From Alistipes provencensis (GTDB lineage Bacteria; Bacteroidota; Bacteroidia; Bacteroidales; Rikenellaceae), in contig NZ_LT559262.1 of the NCBI RefSeq assembly GCF_900083545.1, positions 906,397-970,396 of the forward strand: a stretch of 64,000 nucleotides of DNA, given 5' to 3'. Below are positions 48,330 through 56,044 of this stretch, piece after piece. The notes below the pieces were generated by a model, which ran no database searches, had not been told where the DNA came from, and saw only the letters and a program-made list of their open reading frames with translations. Position 1 is the first letter of the stretch. Each line of letters starts with the position of its first letter. Both the position numbers and the translations under genes were made by a program.

Positions 48330-50390
48330 TCACTCGTTGCAGCGGATCGACCACTTGTTGTTGTTGCCGATGACGGCCCGGACCAGATCGTCGCCATAAA
48401 CCTCCATGTTCGACCAAGTCTGCCCGTAGGTCATCGTCGCGTGCGACGCCCCGGCGAAGTCCATCAGCACGATGCCGACGTTCCCGCGGAAATCGTGCCG
48501 GTTGAGCCGGTCGGCCGTATAGCGGTTGTAGAGGTTGGCGCAGTAGTCGTAGTCGCCGACGGCACCGAAGATGTTGATGCCCGAGACCGAACAGTGGGCC
48601 GTATCGTAACAGCTCACATAATTCATGCACCACCGGGTGACATCCGTCGTGTTGTAGGTGTAGTCGATACACTCCTCGATGGCCGCATACTTGGTCTTAC
48701 CGTCCGAGGAGCCGTTCTTGATGTTGTAGAGGTCGTTCACCCGGATCGGGGCCTGCCCGACATCGTTACCGGAGAGCGTCGTGTCGAAAACCACCTTGTC
48801 GTGCGTCCAGTTCAGGTAAGCGCCCAGATACTGCCCGTCGTTGGACGATTTATAGTCCTCGCGGATGATGAAGAGGATCTTGCCCCGGGCGTCGGCCAGC
48901 GTCATGCGGGGATGGAAGTCGGCGATGCGCCCCTCGCAGTGCGACCGGATCAGGCTCACGACGCTCCTGTCCCACCCCGTCTTGCCGGTGCCGCTGGTAT
49001 TTTCGTATTTCAGGTGCACCAGCACCGTCTCGCCGGGATGCGCCTCGAGGAACCGCACGAAGCGGTCGAGCACCTGCGAAAGCATAAAGGGCGAGAGTTC
49101 CTGCCGGTCGGTCCCGCCGGGTGTGTAGCCGCCGAGCGACGGGTCGCCCAGCGGGGCGATGCCGTGTTGGATCGGGAGGTCCTGAACCGAGGAGCCCGAC
49201 GCCGAAGGACGCACGTCGAACATGCGCACCCCGGCCGCAAGCTGCTCCTCGAGGGAGAGCTCCTGCGCCTTGATCATCTTGGTGATGTTCATGTAGCCGA
49301 ACACCACGTTCTGCAACCATTTGAAATGGTAGCGTTCGCTCGGTTTGCCGCTCGTAGCTTCGTAATGCGATCCGAAGATCGTGCAGGCATCGTGCGACCC
49401 CGGAATGGAGAGCTGCGAAAGATAGGCGTTATCGGGTAGGCCGGCCATCCAGTCGGAGTAGTCCCCGCCGATCCGCTGCGCCTGAGTCGGCATGTCGCCT
49501 ACCGTGAAGGTGTAGCGGTGGCCTGCCCGCAGGGTCGCAGTAGAGGTATATTCGTAGGTCTTGCCCTCGGTCGTAACGGCCGAAAGAGTCAGCCCGCGGA
49601 TATCCTGCGGCAGCATGAAAGCCGTCACGAGGATTTTCGAACCCGCATCGAGGCGGATGTACGGGACCGCTCCGGTGGTCAGGTGCACGGCCAGCACCTT
49701 GGAGGTTTTGCCCGGATCGGTCGTGCAGACGCCCGTCGCAATGTCGTAGGTAAATGCTCCCGCCACGGGGTCGTCGCTCGACAGCACGAGCTTCTGCACC
49801 TCGACGGCCTCGGAAAAGCCCGTCTGGATCGTGACCGTGGTCATCAGGGGCCGGAATGCGAAAGGCACCTCGGCGCCACGTTCCACGCCCTCGCTGCAGG
49901 CGGCCATGTAGGCCAACTGCATGTTGCATTCGCCGTTGTTGCAGGTCTGCACGGAGGGAACGGCCGTCAGGACGATCGACCCGCTGTTGGCCCTGACGGC
50001 CGCAGCCGGGTAGAACGCATAGAAATTGTAACGTTCGTCGCTGCCCCACGCCATACCCGTATTGCTGAGGTCCGTCTCGCTCTCCGTCGCTCCGGAGACG
50101 CTGACCGTGACCGCGGCACGCTGCGGGGTCGTCTGGGGGCAGAGGATCTCCACCCGGTCGCCATTGCGCCAGTAGATCGGATAGCCGCCGTCGCGCAGGG
50201 GCCCGTAGGCCGTGCGGGTCTCGGGCGGAGCGTCCGCCTCATCGTCGTTGTCGATCGAAAAACGGCAGGCGATGCCGTCACCCCCGCTCCCGGGATCGCC
50301 GGGACCACAGGCCGTCTCCGTCAGGTCGGTTCCGCACCCGGCCAGCAGGAGCGCAAGCGCCGGCAGCCGGAAAATAGTTCTGTATCTCAT
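48330..50390 (-). CDS. Fimbrillin-like lipoprotein fused to a PI-PLC catalytic domain
   Basis: 686 residues with lipoprotein signal LPALALLLAGC. Residues about 40-310 are a fimbrillin-type double beta-sandwich (TRTAYGPL, YWRNGDRVEIL, FRPLMTTVTIQ, GHRYTFTVGDM). From about 315 to the end is a phosphatidylinositol-specific phospholipase C X domain: LSIPGSHDACTIF (first catalytic His and Asp), MFDVRPSAS (Arg), LPIQHGIAP (second His) and HPGETVLVHLKYE. PI-PLC cleaves phosphatidylinositol or GPI-type anchors. It is the last gene of the operon that starts at 54227 and could be a surface enzyme or fibre tip. Confidence 0.82.
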   Translation of the reverse strand: MRYRTIFRLPALALLLAGCGTDLTETACGPGDPGSGGDGIACRFSIDNDDEADAPPETRTAYGPLRDGGYPIYWRNGDRVEILCPQTTPQRAAVTVSVSGATESETDLSNTGMAWGSDERYNFYAFYPAAAVRANSGSIVLTAVPSVQTCNNGECNMQLAYMAACSEGVERGAEVPFAFRPLMTTVTIQTGFSEAVEVQKLVLSSDDPVAGAFTYDIATGVCTTDPGKTSKVLAVHLTTGAVPYIRLDAGSKILVTAFMLPQDIRGLTLSAVTTEGKTYEYTSTATLRAGHRYTFTVGDMPTQAQRIGGDYSDWMAGLPDNAYLSQLSIPGSHDACTIFGSHYEATSGKPSERYHFKWLQNVVFGYMNITKMIKAQELSLEEQLAAGVRMFDVRPSASGSSVQDLPIQHGIAPLGDPSLGGYTPGGTDRQELSPFMLSQVLDRFVRFLEAHPGETVLVHLKYENTSGTGKTGWDRSVVSLIRSHCEGRIADFHPRMTLADARGKILFIIREDYKSSNDGQYLGAYLNWTHDKVVFDTTLSGNDVGQAPIRVNDLYNIKNGSSDGKTKYAAIEECIDYTYNTTDVTRWCMNYVSCYDTAHCSVSGINIFGAVGDYDYCANLYNRYTADRLNRHDFRGNVGIVLMDFAGASHATMTYGQTWSNMEVYGDDLVRAVIGNNNKWSIRCNE

Positions 50391-50411
50391 AGCGTCTGTT
50401 CTGAATGGGCG

Positions 50412-50543
50412 TTAGTACTCATCGTCCGCAAAGTCCAGCGAATCGGGCCCCAGCTCCCCGCCGTGCGGCTGGGAGATCGCAAATCCCGCCTCCGCCGCAA
50501 CCGCGAACACCTCCAACTGCGGCTGTATGTAAACTGCTTTCAT
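50412..50543 (-). CDS. Small protein with C-terminal GGELGxDS motif (copy 1)
   Basis: 43 residues: MKAVYIQPQLEVFAVAAEAG, then FAISQPHGGELGPDSLDFAD and DEY. It is a relative of the frame at 52023-52172: both share a KxxYxxPxLxV start, GFA, then GGELG-S-F-D. It stands 21 bases before the PI-PLC fusion gene. Short acidic proteins of this type stand before fimbrillin lipoproteins in Bacteroidales; function is unknown. Confidence 0.65.
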   Translation of the reverse strand: MKAVYIQPQLEVFAVAAEAGFAISQPHGGELGPDSLDFADDEY

Positions 50544-50564
50544 CAGGTATCTACTTTTATAGAC

Positions 50565-50596
50565 ATATCGGGACGGCGTTGCCTCCGTCCCGATAT
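50565..50596 (-). terminator. Hairpin between fimbrillin and downstream genes
   Basis: ATATCGGGACGG and CCGTCCCGATAT (12 bp, loop of 8) form a strong hairpin without a T run on the minus strand. It could partly stop transcription or protect the upstream message, lowering expression of the PI-PLC gene relative to the fimbrillin. Confidence 0.5.
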
Positions 50597-50618
50597 ATGC
50601 AGGTTTTCTTCGCCGGAA

Positions 50619-51977
50619 TTACTCGATCGTATAGGTGAAGTCGGCGAACTCGACGTGGTAGGAACCGGCCGTACTCATGATCTTGATCATGATCCGCTGT
50701 CCGTTCGAAACCGTAAAAGTATGGGTCTGCGTACCGGAGCGGCACTCGTTGTCGTTTCCGCTGATGATATTGTTCCGGTCGCGGAGCCAAGCCTCGGTGA
50801 TCGGACCGTTGCCCGTCACGCCGATCCGGTACTTGATGTTCACCAGCGCGCGGTTGGTAGCCACCTCGAACGATATCTTCACGGTCTTCTGTCCGTCGCA
50901 CTGGATCGGAGCCGTCACGAAGGAGCCGTTGTTACTGCTGTTGGTACCGGCCGGAACCTGCAACTGAATACGGTTCTTCTTGAGCTTGTCGTCGCCGTTC
51001 TTGTCGCTCTTGATCTCGGCGCGGTAGAAATACCAGCCGTCGAAGAGTCCGTCGGGATCGTACTGCGAAGCCACGGTATAGAATCCGTTGTCTTTCCAAG
51101 TATCCGAGCCGTACTTGCTGTCGATGGCATCGGGAACGGTGATCGTAACGGTCTTCTTGTTGCAGGGAACGCTCATCGTGTAGTGGTGGTTGCGCTTCAG
51201 ACCGGCCAGAGTCAGCGACTTGTCCGAATAGGTCAGGCCGTCGGTGGTCATGACACGGACGGTCAGGGTCGAGTGGATGCTGACCGGGAGCAGGCCGATC
51301 ACGAACTCCTTCTGTCCGGTGGGAATGGTGATCGCATTGGTGACGGACGAGGCCGTGAAGTTCCCCAGAGCGTCGATCGTACCCGCCGTCGGCAGGACGT
51401 TGGCGTCGGTCTCCAGCATGATCTTCTTGGGCGTTTCGCTGGCACCCAGTCCGAGCGTAATCTTCAGACGGGCCATCAGCGGCCTGAAGGTGAAGTTGAC
51501 GGGCAGCACGGTCGAGGTCTCGTTGACGCTGAAGGGATCCTCCCAGATGTTCGTGTACATGAAATCGTAGTCGGCGAGGTTCGACGTGCAGTAGGCGTCG
51601 CCCCATGTGTGCTTGAACGTCTTGTTCACGGCATCGAACGAGGCGTTGCAGTCGTAGGGATAGTAGGCCGCAGCCATCGTGTAGGAGCCGACGGGCACGT
51701 CGCCCGAGAACGTGGTGGTCGGGCCCGACTTGTCGGCCGTGAAGAGACAGGTCCGCGTCACGGAGCCGTCGTAGAGGAGCACGGCGACCCGGTCGCCCTC
51801 CACCCAGTTGGTGGTGTTGCCGTCGATGGCTGTACGGGTCTGCGCCGAGACCATCTCCTCGGGAATGGTGACCTGCACATACTTCTTCGTATCTTCGAGC
51901 GAGGTCACATCGCTGTCCTTGCTGCATGCGCTCATGCCGACTGCGGCAAAAAGGGCAATGGCGAATAATTTTTTCAT
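50619..51977 (-). CDS. Fimbrillin-like surface lipoprotein
   Basis: 452 residues from ATG 51977 (MKKLFAIALFAAVGMSAC, lipobox Cys 18); an upstream in-frame ATG at 52010 adds a non-signal stretch. Features of Bacteroidales fimbrillin/Mfa-like proteins are QTRTAIDGNTTNWVEGDRVAVLL, FRPLMARLKITLG, LKRNHHYTMSVPCNKK. The C-terminal 150 residues (DAIDSKYGSDTWKDNGFYTVAS to the end) form an additional beta domain, possibly carbohydrate-binding-like. Likely the main surface fibre or adhesin subunit of the phase-variable operon. Confidence 0.75.
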   Translation of the reverse strand: MKKLFAIALFAAVGMSACSKDSDVTSLEDTKKYVQVTIPEEMVSAQTRTAIDGNTTNWVEGDRVAVLLYDGSVTRTCLFTADKSGPTTTFSGDVPVGSYTMAAAYYPYDCNASFDAVNKTFKHTWGDAYCTSNLADYDFMYTNIWEDPFSVNETSTVLPVNFTFRPLMARLKITLGLGASETPKKIMLETDANVLPTAGTIDALGNFTASSVTNAITIPTGQKEFVIGLLPVSIHSTLTVRVMTTDGLTYSDKSLTLAGLKRNHHYTMSVPCNKKTVTITVPDAIDSKYGSDTWKDNGFYTVASQYDPDGLFDGWYFYRAEIKSDKNGDDKLKKNRIQLQVPAGTNSSNNGSFVTAPIQCDGQKTVKISFEVATNRALVNIKYRIGVTGNGPITEAWLRDRNNIISGNDNECRSGTQTHTFTVSNGQRIMIKIMSTAGSYHVEFADFTYTIE

Positions 51978-52022
51978 AAGGCGTCTTTCGTTTTTGTCGT
52001 TAATTCTCAACAGGCACTGCCG

Positions 52023-52172
52023 TTATTCGAAATCGTCGAACGAACGGGAGTTGTCGCCCAGCTCTCCGCCGCCGGTTCCCGGCTCGATGTCGCTGCTTGC
52101 GGCGAATCCTTTCTCAACGCATACGGACATGACGTACAGGTCCGGAGCTTCATAAATCAATTGTGTCTTCAT
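52023..52172 (-). CDS. Small protein with C-terminal GGELGxxS motif (copy 2)
   Basis: 49 residues: MKTQLIYEAPDLYVMSVCVE, KGFAASSDIEPGTGGGELGD, NSRSFDDFE. An ATG at 52178 would add MT. It is related to copy 1 at 50412-50543 and stands 45 bases before the fimbrillin gene. Confidence 0.65.
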   Translation of the reverse strand: MKTQLIYEAPDLYVMSVCVEKGFAASSDIEPGTGGGELGDNSRSFDDFE

Positions 52173-52213
52173 TGTCATTTTATGGTGTTTAAATTAGTTG
52201 CACATTTCCGTCA

Positions 52214-52516
52214 CTATGCCGCGACGCAGAGCACCCGCATGTATTGCCGTTCCCCGCCGGCGAAAAGGCAGACTTCCAGCACGGCCACCCGGTCTCCGGA
52301 GCGGCGCAGGCGGTGCAGTTCCGCTTCGATCCGCAGCTCTTCCGCTTCGGGAAGCTGCCGGCCGACCCACGCCCCGAGCGAATCGGGAGCGTACACGCAG
52401 AGCCGCTCCTCCTCGAAGTAGGCCAGCAGGTAGTACGGCGCCGAAGCGGACCGGGGCGTTTCGCCCATGGCAGACAGTGCGGTTCGGGACATGCGGGAAA
52501 CATTGTCGGCAGTCAT
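52214..52516 (-). CDS. Unknown 100-residue protein
   Basis: Its ATG shares a base with the stop of the OmpA-like gene (TAATG on the minus strand), which argues that it is real and coupled. The sequence APYYLLAYFEEERLCVYAP and RSGDRVAVLEVCLFAGGERQY looks like a small mixed alpha/beta protein. No family recognised. A second frame of similar length on the same strand is less supported. Confidence 0.55.
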   Translation of the reverse strand: MTADNVSRMSRTALSAMGETPRSASAPYYLLAYFEEERLCVYAPDSLGAWVGRQLPEAEELRIEAELHRLRRSGDRVAVLEVCLFAGGERQYMRVLCVAA

Positions 52517-53685
52517 TATTCCACGATCACGGCGCGGTTCAGCTCGGGTTCCGCAAAGCGGTTGTTGGTGTCGCCCTCGGCCTTCTTGACGAGGCGGTCC
52601 GGAGCGACGCCGTATTTGTTCTTCAGCAGGTTGTAGACATACTCCATCCGCTGCTCGCTGAGGCGCTGGTTCAGCTCGCGGCTGCCCGTAGCCTTGTCGG
52701 CCGAGCCGATCAGCGTGAAAGTCTTGTCCTTGTCGGCCTTGATGGCGTTCTTGACATAGAACTCGAGGTTGGTGAGCTCTTTGCTGTCGAGCGTCGCTTT
52801 GCCGATCTTGAAGAACAGCACCACGGGCGATGCGGAGACCTTCCGCTCGACAACGACCTTGGCGGGCGCGTTGCGCAGTTTCTCGTTCTCGTCGTTCAGC
52901 ACGGAGTTTTTCGAAGCGAGTTCGGAATTATTATCTTCGAGTCCCTTGATCCGGTTGAGATAGGGCGTGATGTCGATCGGCTGTACGTCCGAAGCGCGTT
53001 TGAAACCGCGGCGGTTGAACTTGTAGGCCAGACCCGCCGTGACGGAGAGCATGCCCTCGCCGAGACGTCCGCCGCTCACGCCGTCGAAACGCTGGTTGAC
53101 GAGCAGGCAGCGGGCCTCGATCGTCAGGTCGAGCGACTTGCAGAGCCGCACGACGTTCAGCAGGCCGACATCGAAGCCGATCTCGTTGTCGTGGGTGTCA
53201 TTGCCGTAGGAGCGCGCCCAGCCGACGCCGGCATAGGGCACGAAATTCCAGGTGCGGTCCTCGCGGTAGCCGCTCAGGGCGTTCGAAAGGTTCCACATGG
53301 CGTCGGCGTGGAGGTACATCACGCCGAATTTCTCCTTGAACAGGTTGCCGTCGGCGCCCTTGGCATAGAGCGAATTGGCGGCGGTCCAGCCTTTGGCCTG
53401 CAGTCCGGCATACCCGACGCGGGCGCCGATCGAGGGAGTGAACCATTTTCCGGCGTGGATGTCCAGCGCCGGGGCCAGCCGTTTGCCGAATTTACCCTCC
53501 GAATCGTTCTCACCGAAATAGAGGTTCACACCGCCGGCGACGCCGACAAAAATATTGTCGAACAGCCGGTTGGTTTCGTAAGGGCCGCGCACGATGCGGC
53601 CCTGCGCATCGCGGTTTTCTTTCTCCTGCGCCTGCGCAGCGAGGCCGAAAAACAGGAGGAGGGCAAAAAGGCAAAAGTGTTTCAT
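52516..53685 (-). CDS. OmpA-family outer-membrane protein
   Basis: 389 residues from ATG 53685 with a Sec signal MKHFCLFALLLFFGLAAQA. Residues about 30-215 form a beta-barrel (GVAGGVNLYFGE, IGARVGYAGLQ, NFVPYAGVGWAR, LTIEARCLL). A short coiled stretch (RIKGLEDNNSELASKNSVLN) leads to the OmpA/MotB peptidoglycan-binding domain (LFFKIGKATLD, IGSADKATGSRELNQRLSEQR). It ties the outer membrane to murein. In this operon it may anchor the fimbrillin products. Confidence 0.85.
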   Translation of the reverse strand: MKHFCLFALLLFFGLAAQAQEKENRDAQGRIVRGPYETNRLFDNIFVGVAGGVNLYFGENDSEGKFGKRLAPALDIHAGKWFTPSIGARVGYAGLQAKGWTAANSLYAKGADGNLFKEKFGVMYLHADAMWNLSNALSGYREDRTWNFVPYAGVGWARSYGNDTHDNEIGFDVGLLNVVRLCKSLDLTIEARCLLVNQRFDGVSGGRLGEGMLSVTAGLAYKFNRRGFKRASDVQPIDITPYLNRIKGLEDNNSELASKNSVLNDENEKLRNAPAKVVVERKVSASPVVLFFKIGKATLDSKELTNLEFYVKNAIKADKDKTFTLIGSADKATGSRELNQRLSEQRMEYVYNLLKNKYGVAPDRLVKKAEGDTNNRFAEPELNRAVIVE

Positions 53686-53735
53686 GTTCAAATGTTTTGT
53701 AATGAATTAATTGTTTGACATTCGTTTTCGGCAGG

Positions 53736-54227
53736 TCAGAGCGGTCCCGTCCCGGTACTCCCGCCGCCCGACAGATCCGGCTGCGACAGCTTGAACCGGC
53801 TCTGCCGCGACAAGGCAAGTGATTCTAATTCTTCGATTTGTATTTCTGACAGATAACTCTGCATGAGGCGGTCGAAATCCATGCATACCTTCCGCAAAGG
53901 CTGCATGGTGAGGATATTCTCGTAGGACCAGAAAATGTTGGAGGCTTCGCGCAGGTCGCCCTCCATCCGGATGACCAGATCGTAGAGCGTCGGACAGGAA
54001 TCGGGATTCCAACTGTAAGAGGTCTTTCCCGACTGGAAAACACAGGTCACATAATCGGTCTTCGCGACCAGCTTCCGCAGCGTCCGGCGGTACAGGTAGC
54101 TGTCCGCTCCCGGACCGATGCAGGCCGCCTGCAACTCGCGGCCCTTCATCAGAGGGGCCCCGGCAGCGGAAGCCTTGCGCAGCACGAGCAGAATTTTCAC
54201 CGCCCAGAGTATCCTTACAGACAGCAT
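53736..54227 (-). CDS. Rrf2-like winged-helix protein, first gene of the surface operon
   Basis: 163 residues starting MLSVRILWAVKILLVLRKAS. The N-terminal 65 residues follow the Rrf2 pattern (LS...AVK.L..L, G.P....ELQ, YLYRRTLRKLVAKTDYVTCVF), and the middle (DLVIRMEGDLREASNIFWSY) is helical. The Cys cluster for an iron-sulphur centre is not obvious. It is the first gene after the invertible segment and may control the operon. Confidence 0.5.
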   Translation of the reverse strand: MLSVRILWAVKILLVLRKASAAGAPLMKGRELQAACIGPGADSYLYRRTLRKLVAKTDYVTCVFQSGKTSYSWNPDSCPTLYDLVIRMEGDLREASNIFWSYENILTMQPLRKVCMDFDRLMQSYLSEIQIEELESLALSRQSRFKLSQPDLSGGGSTGTGPL

Positions 54228-54272
54228 AAAACAGTAACTATTTCAATATCAATATTTTATATATAACTACCG

Positions 54273-54294
54273 AGACCCATTATTACCAATAATG
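54273..54294 (+). repeat. Left inverted repeat of the invertible segment
   Basis: 22 bases, AGACCCATTATT then ACCAATAATG, are the perfect reverse complement of 54561-54582. This copy extends to GGGTCT (54299), so it is itself a palindrome around the core ACC. Confidence 0.9.
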
Positions 54295-54560
54295 GGTCTT
54301 CTTACAGGTATATGTCTGATTACCAGATAGCAGATACGCTATTCGGACACTCCGGCGAGGGCAAAACGAATGCAATCCGAACGTTTTCAGTCAGTTCGGA
54401 TCAAGCGAGGCGGAAATAAAATTTAATTAGCTAACAGTCAAAGTCTTACCCCATACGATACAATTTTTCCCCGTAAAATATTTGGTTATATTTATAATTA
54501 ATCCTACTTTTGCCAACAGTTCAAAATGTCTATAATACAATTCATTAGGTCTTCAAGATA
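54295..54560. promoter_or_regulatory. Invertible 266-bp promoter segment
   Basis: The segment is flanked by the 22-bp perfect inverted repeats. Its only promoter matching TTTG-N20-TAnnTTTG is at 54481-54512 on the plus strand. I find no TAnnTTTG facing the minus-strand operon, so the switch appears OFF. Inversion would place the -7 box at about 54343-54350 on the minus strand, about 115 bases before the operon start codon. Confidence 0.82.
54481..54512 (+). promoter_or_regulatory. Promoter inside the invertible segment
   Basis: TTTG (54481-54484), 20 bases, TACTTTTG (54505-54512), an ideal Bacteroidetes promoter. In the present orientation it reads into the 3' part of the invertase gene, antisense to it. 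Confidence 0.8.
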
Positions 54561-54582
54561 CATTATTGGTAATAATGGGTCT
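54561..54582 (+). repeat. Right inverted repeat of the invertible segment
   Basis: CATTATTGGT then AATAATGGGTCT, the perfect reverse complement of 54273-54294. The core here is GGT. Only the right half extends (TTG), unlike the fully palindromic left copy. Confidence 0.9.
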
Positions 54583-54652
54583 TGAATTTTTTTATGTCCT
54601 TGTTCCTTTCTCTCCATCCGAAAAATCCGAACGGCTTACAGAACCGGCTTTT

Positions 54653-55624
54653 CTACAGATCGATGATTTTGCGATTCGCCCGGTCGATGATATTGTGATC
54701 GAGCTGCGTGAGGTAGATGTGCGTCGTCCTCTCGGACGTATGTCCCATCCCGGCGCTGATCACCGTGAGCGGCGTGCCGCAGTCACGGGCCAGAGTAGCC
54801 CATGAATGGCGTGCGACATAGAATGTCAGCGGTTCCGGGAGATGTAACAGGACTCCGATCTTTCGAATGAATTTGTTCAGCTCGCGCTGCTGCTGGCGGT
54901 AATTCTGATAGCTGTCGTCTTTCGCCAGGATCGGAAGGATGTAAGGCGACGCATTGCGGTAACGGTCGATGAGCTGCTGCAACTGCGGCTCGATGCTCAT
55001 CAGCAGCGTCTGGCCCGTCTTATGGCGCACATAAGTCAGCACGCCGTTGCGGATGTTGTCTGTCCGCAGGTAACACATATCCACGAACGACATGCCGCGG
55101 GTGAAGAAGCTGAACAGGAATATATCACGCGCAAGAGCATATCTGGGGTGATACGACGAGAGGTCGAGGCTGAGGATCCGTTTGAGCGTCGCACGCGACA
55201 GCGCCCGTTTGCGGGTCACGGTCTGCCTGACGGACAGTTGGCCGAAAGGGTTGGCGTGGGAGGCGGGAATCAGCCGTTTCCTGACGGCCCGGTTGTAGAC
55301 CGCCCGGAGGTTGCGCAGGTGGAAAATCACGGTGTTTGTCGTCACACCGCGGGCCCGGAGCCAGCGCTCGTAGCGCTCGACCCACCGAACGGTAAACTGC
55401 CTCGGCGTCAGACGCAGCCCGTTCAGATAACTCAGCAACAACCGGAACGATGCCCGGTAATTCGCTGCCGACCCTTTTTTTCCTGCCTTTTCGTAATCGA
55501 AAATGTGTTGCGAGAAACACGACACGAAGTCGAATTGCTCGCTGCTACGGGCACGACTCATCCCGGACGGGTATGACCCGACAACCGGATGCCGCCCCGT
55601 AAAAGCGGAATCTGGGGAATACAT
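54653..55624 (-). CDS. Tyrosine recombinase, probable DNA invertase of the surface operon
   Basis: 323 residues. The core-binding domain (FDFVSCFSQHIFDYEKAGKKG onward) precedes the catalytic domain with ARDIFLFSFFTRGMSFVDMCYLR, VRHKTGQTLLMSIE (Lys), FYVARHSWATLARDCG (second Arg), GMGHTSERTTHIYLTQLD (His and Tyr). It has no arm-binding domain, like the compact Mpi/Tsr-type invertases of Bacteroides, and its first catalytic Arg position reads GMSF. It lies 71 bases from the right inverted repeat and transcribes toward it. It probably flips the adjacent promoter. Confidence 0.88.
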   Translation of the reverse strand: MYSPDSAFTGRHPVVGSYPSGMSRARSSEQFDFVSCFSQHIFDYEKAGKKGSAANYRASFRLLLSYLNGLRLTPRQFTVRWVERYERWLRARGVTTNTVIFHLRNLRAVYNRAVRKRLIPASHANPFGQLSVRQTVTRKRALSRATLKRILSLDLSSYHPRYALARDIFLFSFFTRGMSFVDMCYLRTDNIRNGVLTYVRHKTGQTLLMSIEPQLQQLIDRYRNASPYILPILAKDDSYQNYRQQQRELNKFIRKIGVLLHLPEPLTFYVARHSWATLARDCGTPLTVISAGMGHTSERTTHIYLTQLDHNIIDRANRKIIDL

Positions 55625-55663
55625 AATAATAAAAAATTAATACGAAGAATTAGTCACTGTATG

Positions 55664-55693
55664 CAAAGATACAAAATTAGCTCCATCTCCAAA
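55664..55693 (-). promoter_or_regulatory. Invertase promoter
   Basis: On the minus strand TTTG (55690-55693), 18 bases, TATCTTTG (55664-55671), 40 bases upstream of the start codon. Confidence 0.6.
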
Positions 55694-56008
55694 CATGCAG
55701 CGCGGTGATACAGCGCGATTTAGTCTTCCGCCGGCGGACTTTTTAAGCCCCTCACGGAACATTCCGCGCAACCGTATATTCCATACGACACGTTGATAAT
55801 AGAATATTTAATGCCTTTTCCGACCCTTTTTGAGCCCTGATTGTCCATTCTCCCGTATTCGAGCCGACCGAATGGAATATTGCTCTTTTTTCGACAAAAC
55901 CGGCGAATCAACCCGCCAAAGTCCGGATTTCGGGGTCATGCGCCGCGGAATAGTCGCTCTCCGAAACCCAGAATTGCAAATAAAATTCCGGCGCGTCGGG
56001 ATTTTTTA

Positions 56009-56016
56009 TACATTTG
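56009..56016 (+). promoter_or_regulatory. -7 box of the membrane sensor gene
   Basis: TACATTTG fits TAnnTTTG, 28 bases before ATG 56045. Confidence 0.55.
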
Positions 56017-56044
56017 TCCGAAAGACCCTCTTGTTTTTAAAAAC

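Larger units (their letters stand above)
54228..54652. other. Regulatory gap holding the invertible segment
   Basis: 425 bases between the Rrf2-like start and the invertase stop. It has the 22-bp inverted repeats, one promoter, AT-rich flanks and no gene. Confidence 0.8.
55625..56044. other. Divergent intergenic region
   Basis: The 420-base gap holds the invertase promoter at 55664-55693 and the sensor promoter at 56009-56016. I see no copy of the inverted repeat and no convincing gene in it. Confidence 0.6.

Noticed and set aside
55720..55911. Minus-strand 63-residue frame between the invertase and the sensor
   Set aside because: No recognised features, a composition unlike neighbours and no promoter; it covers ordinary intergenic sequence.
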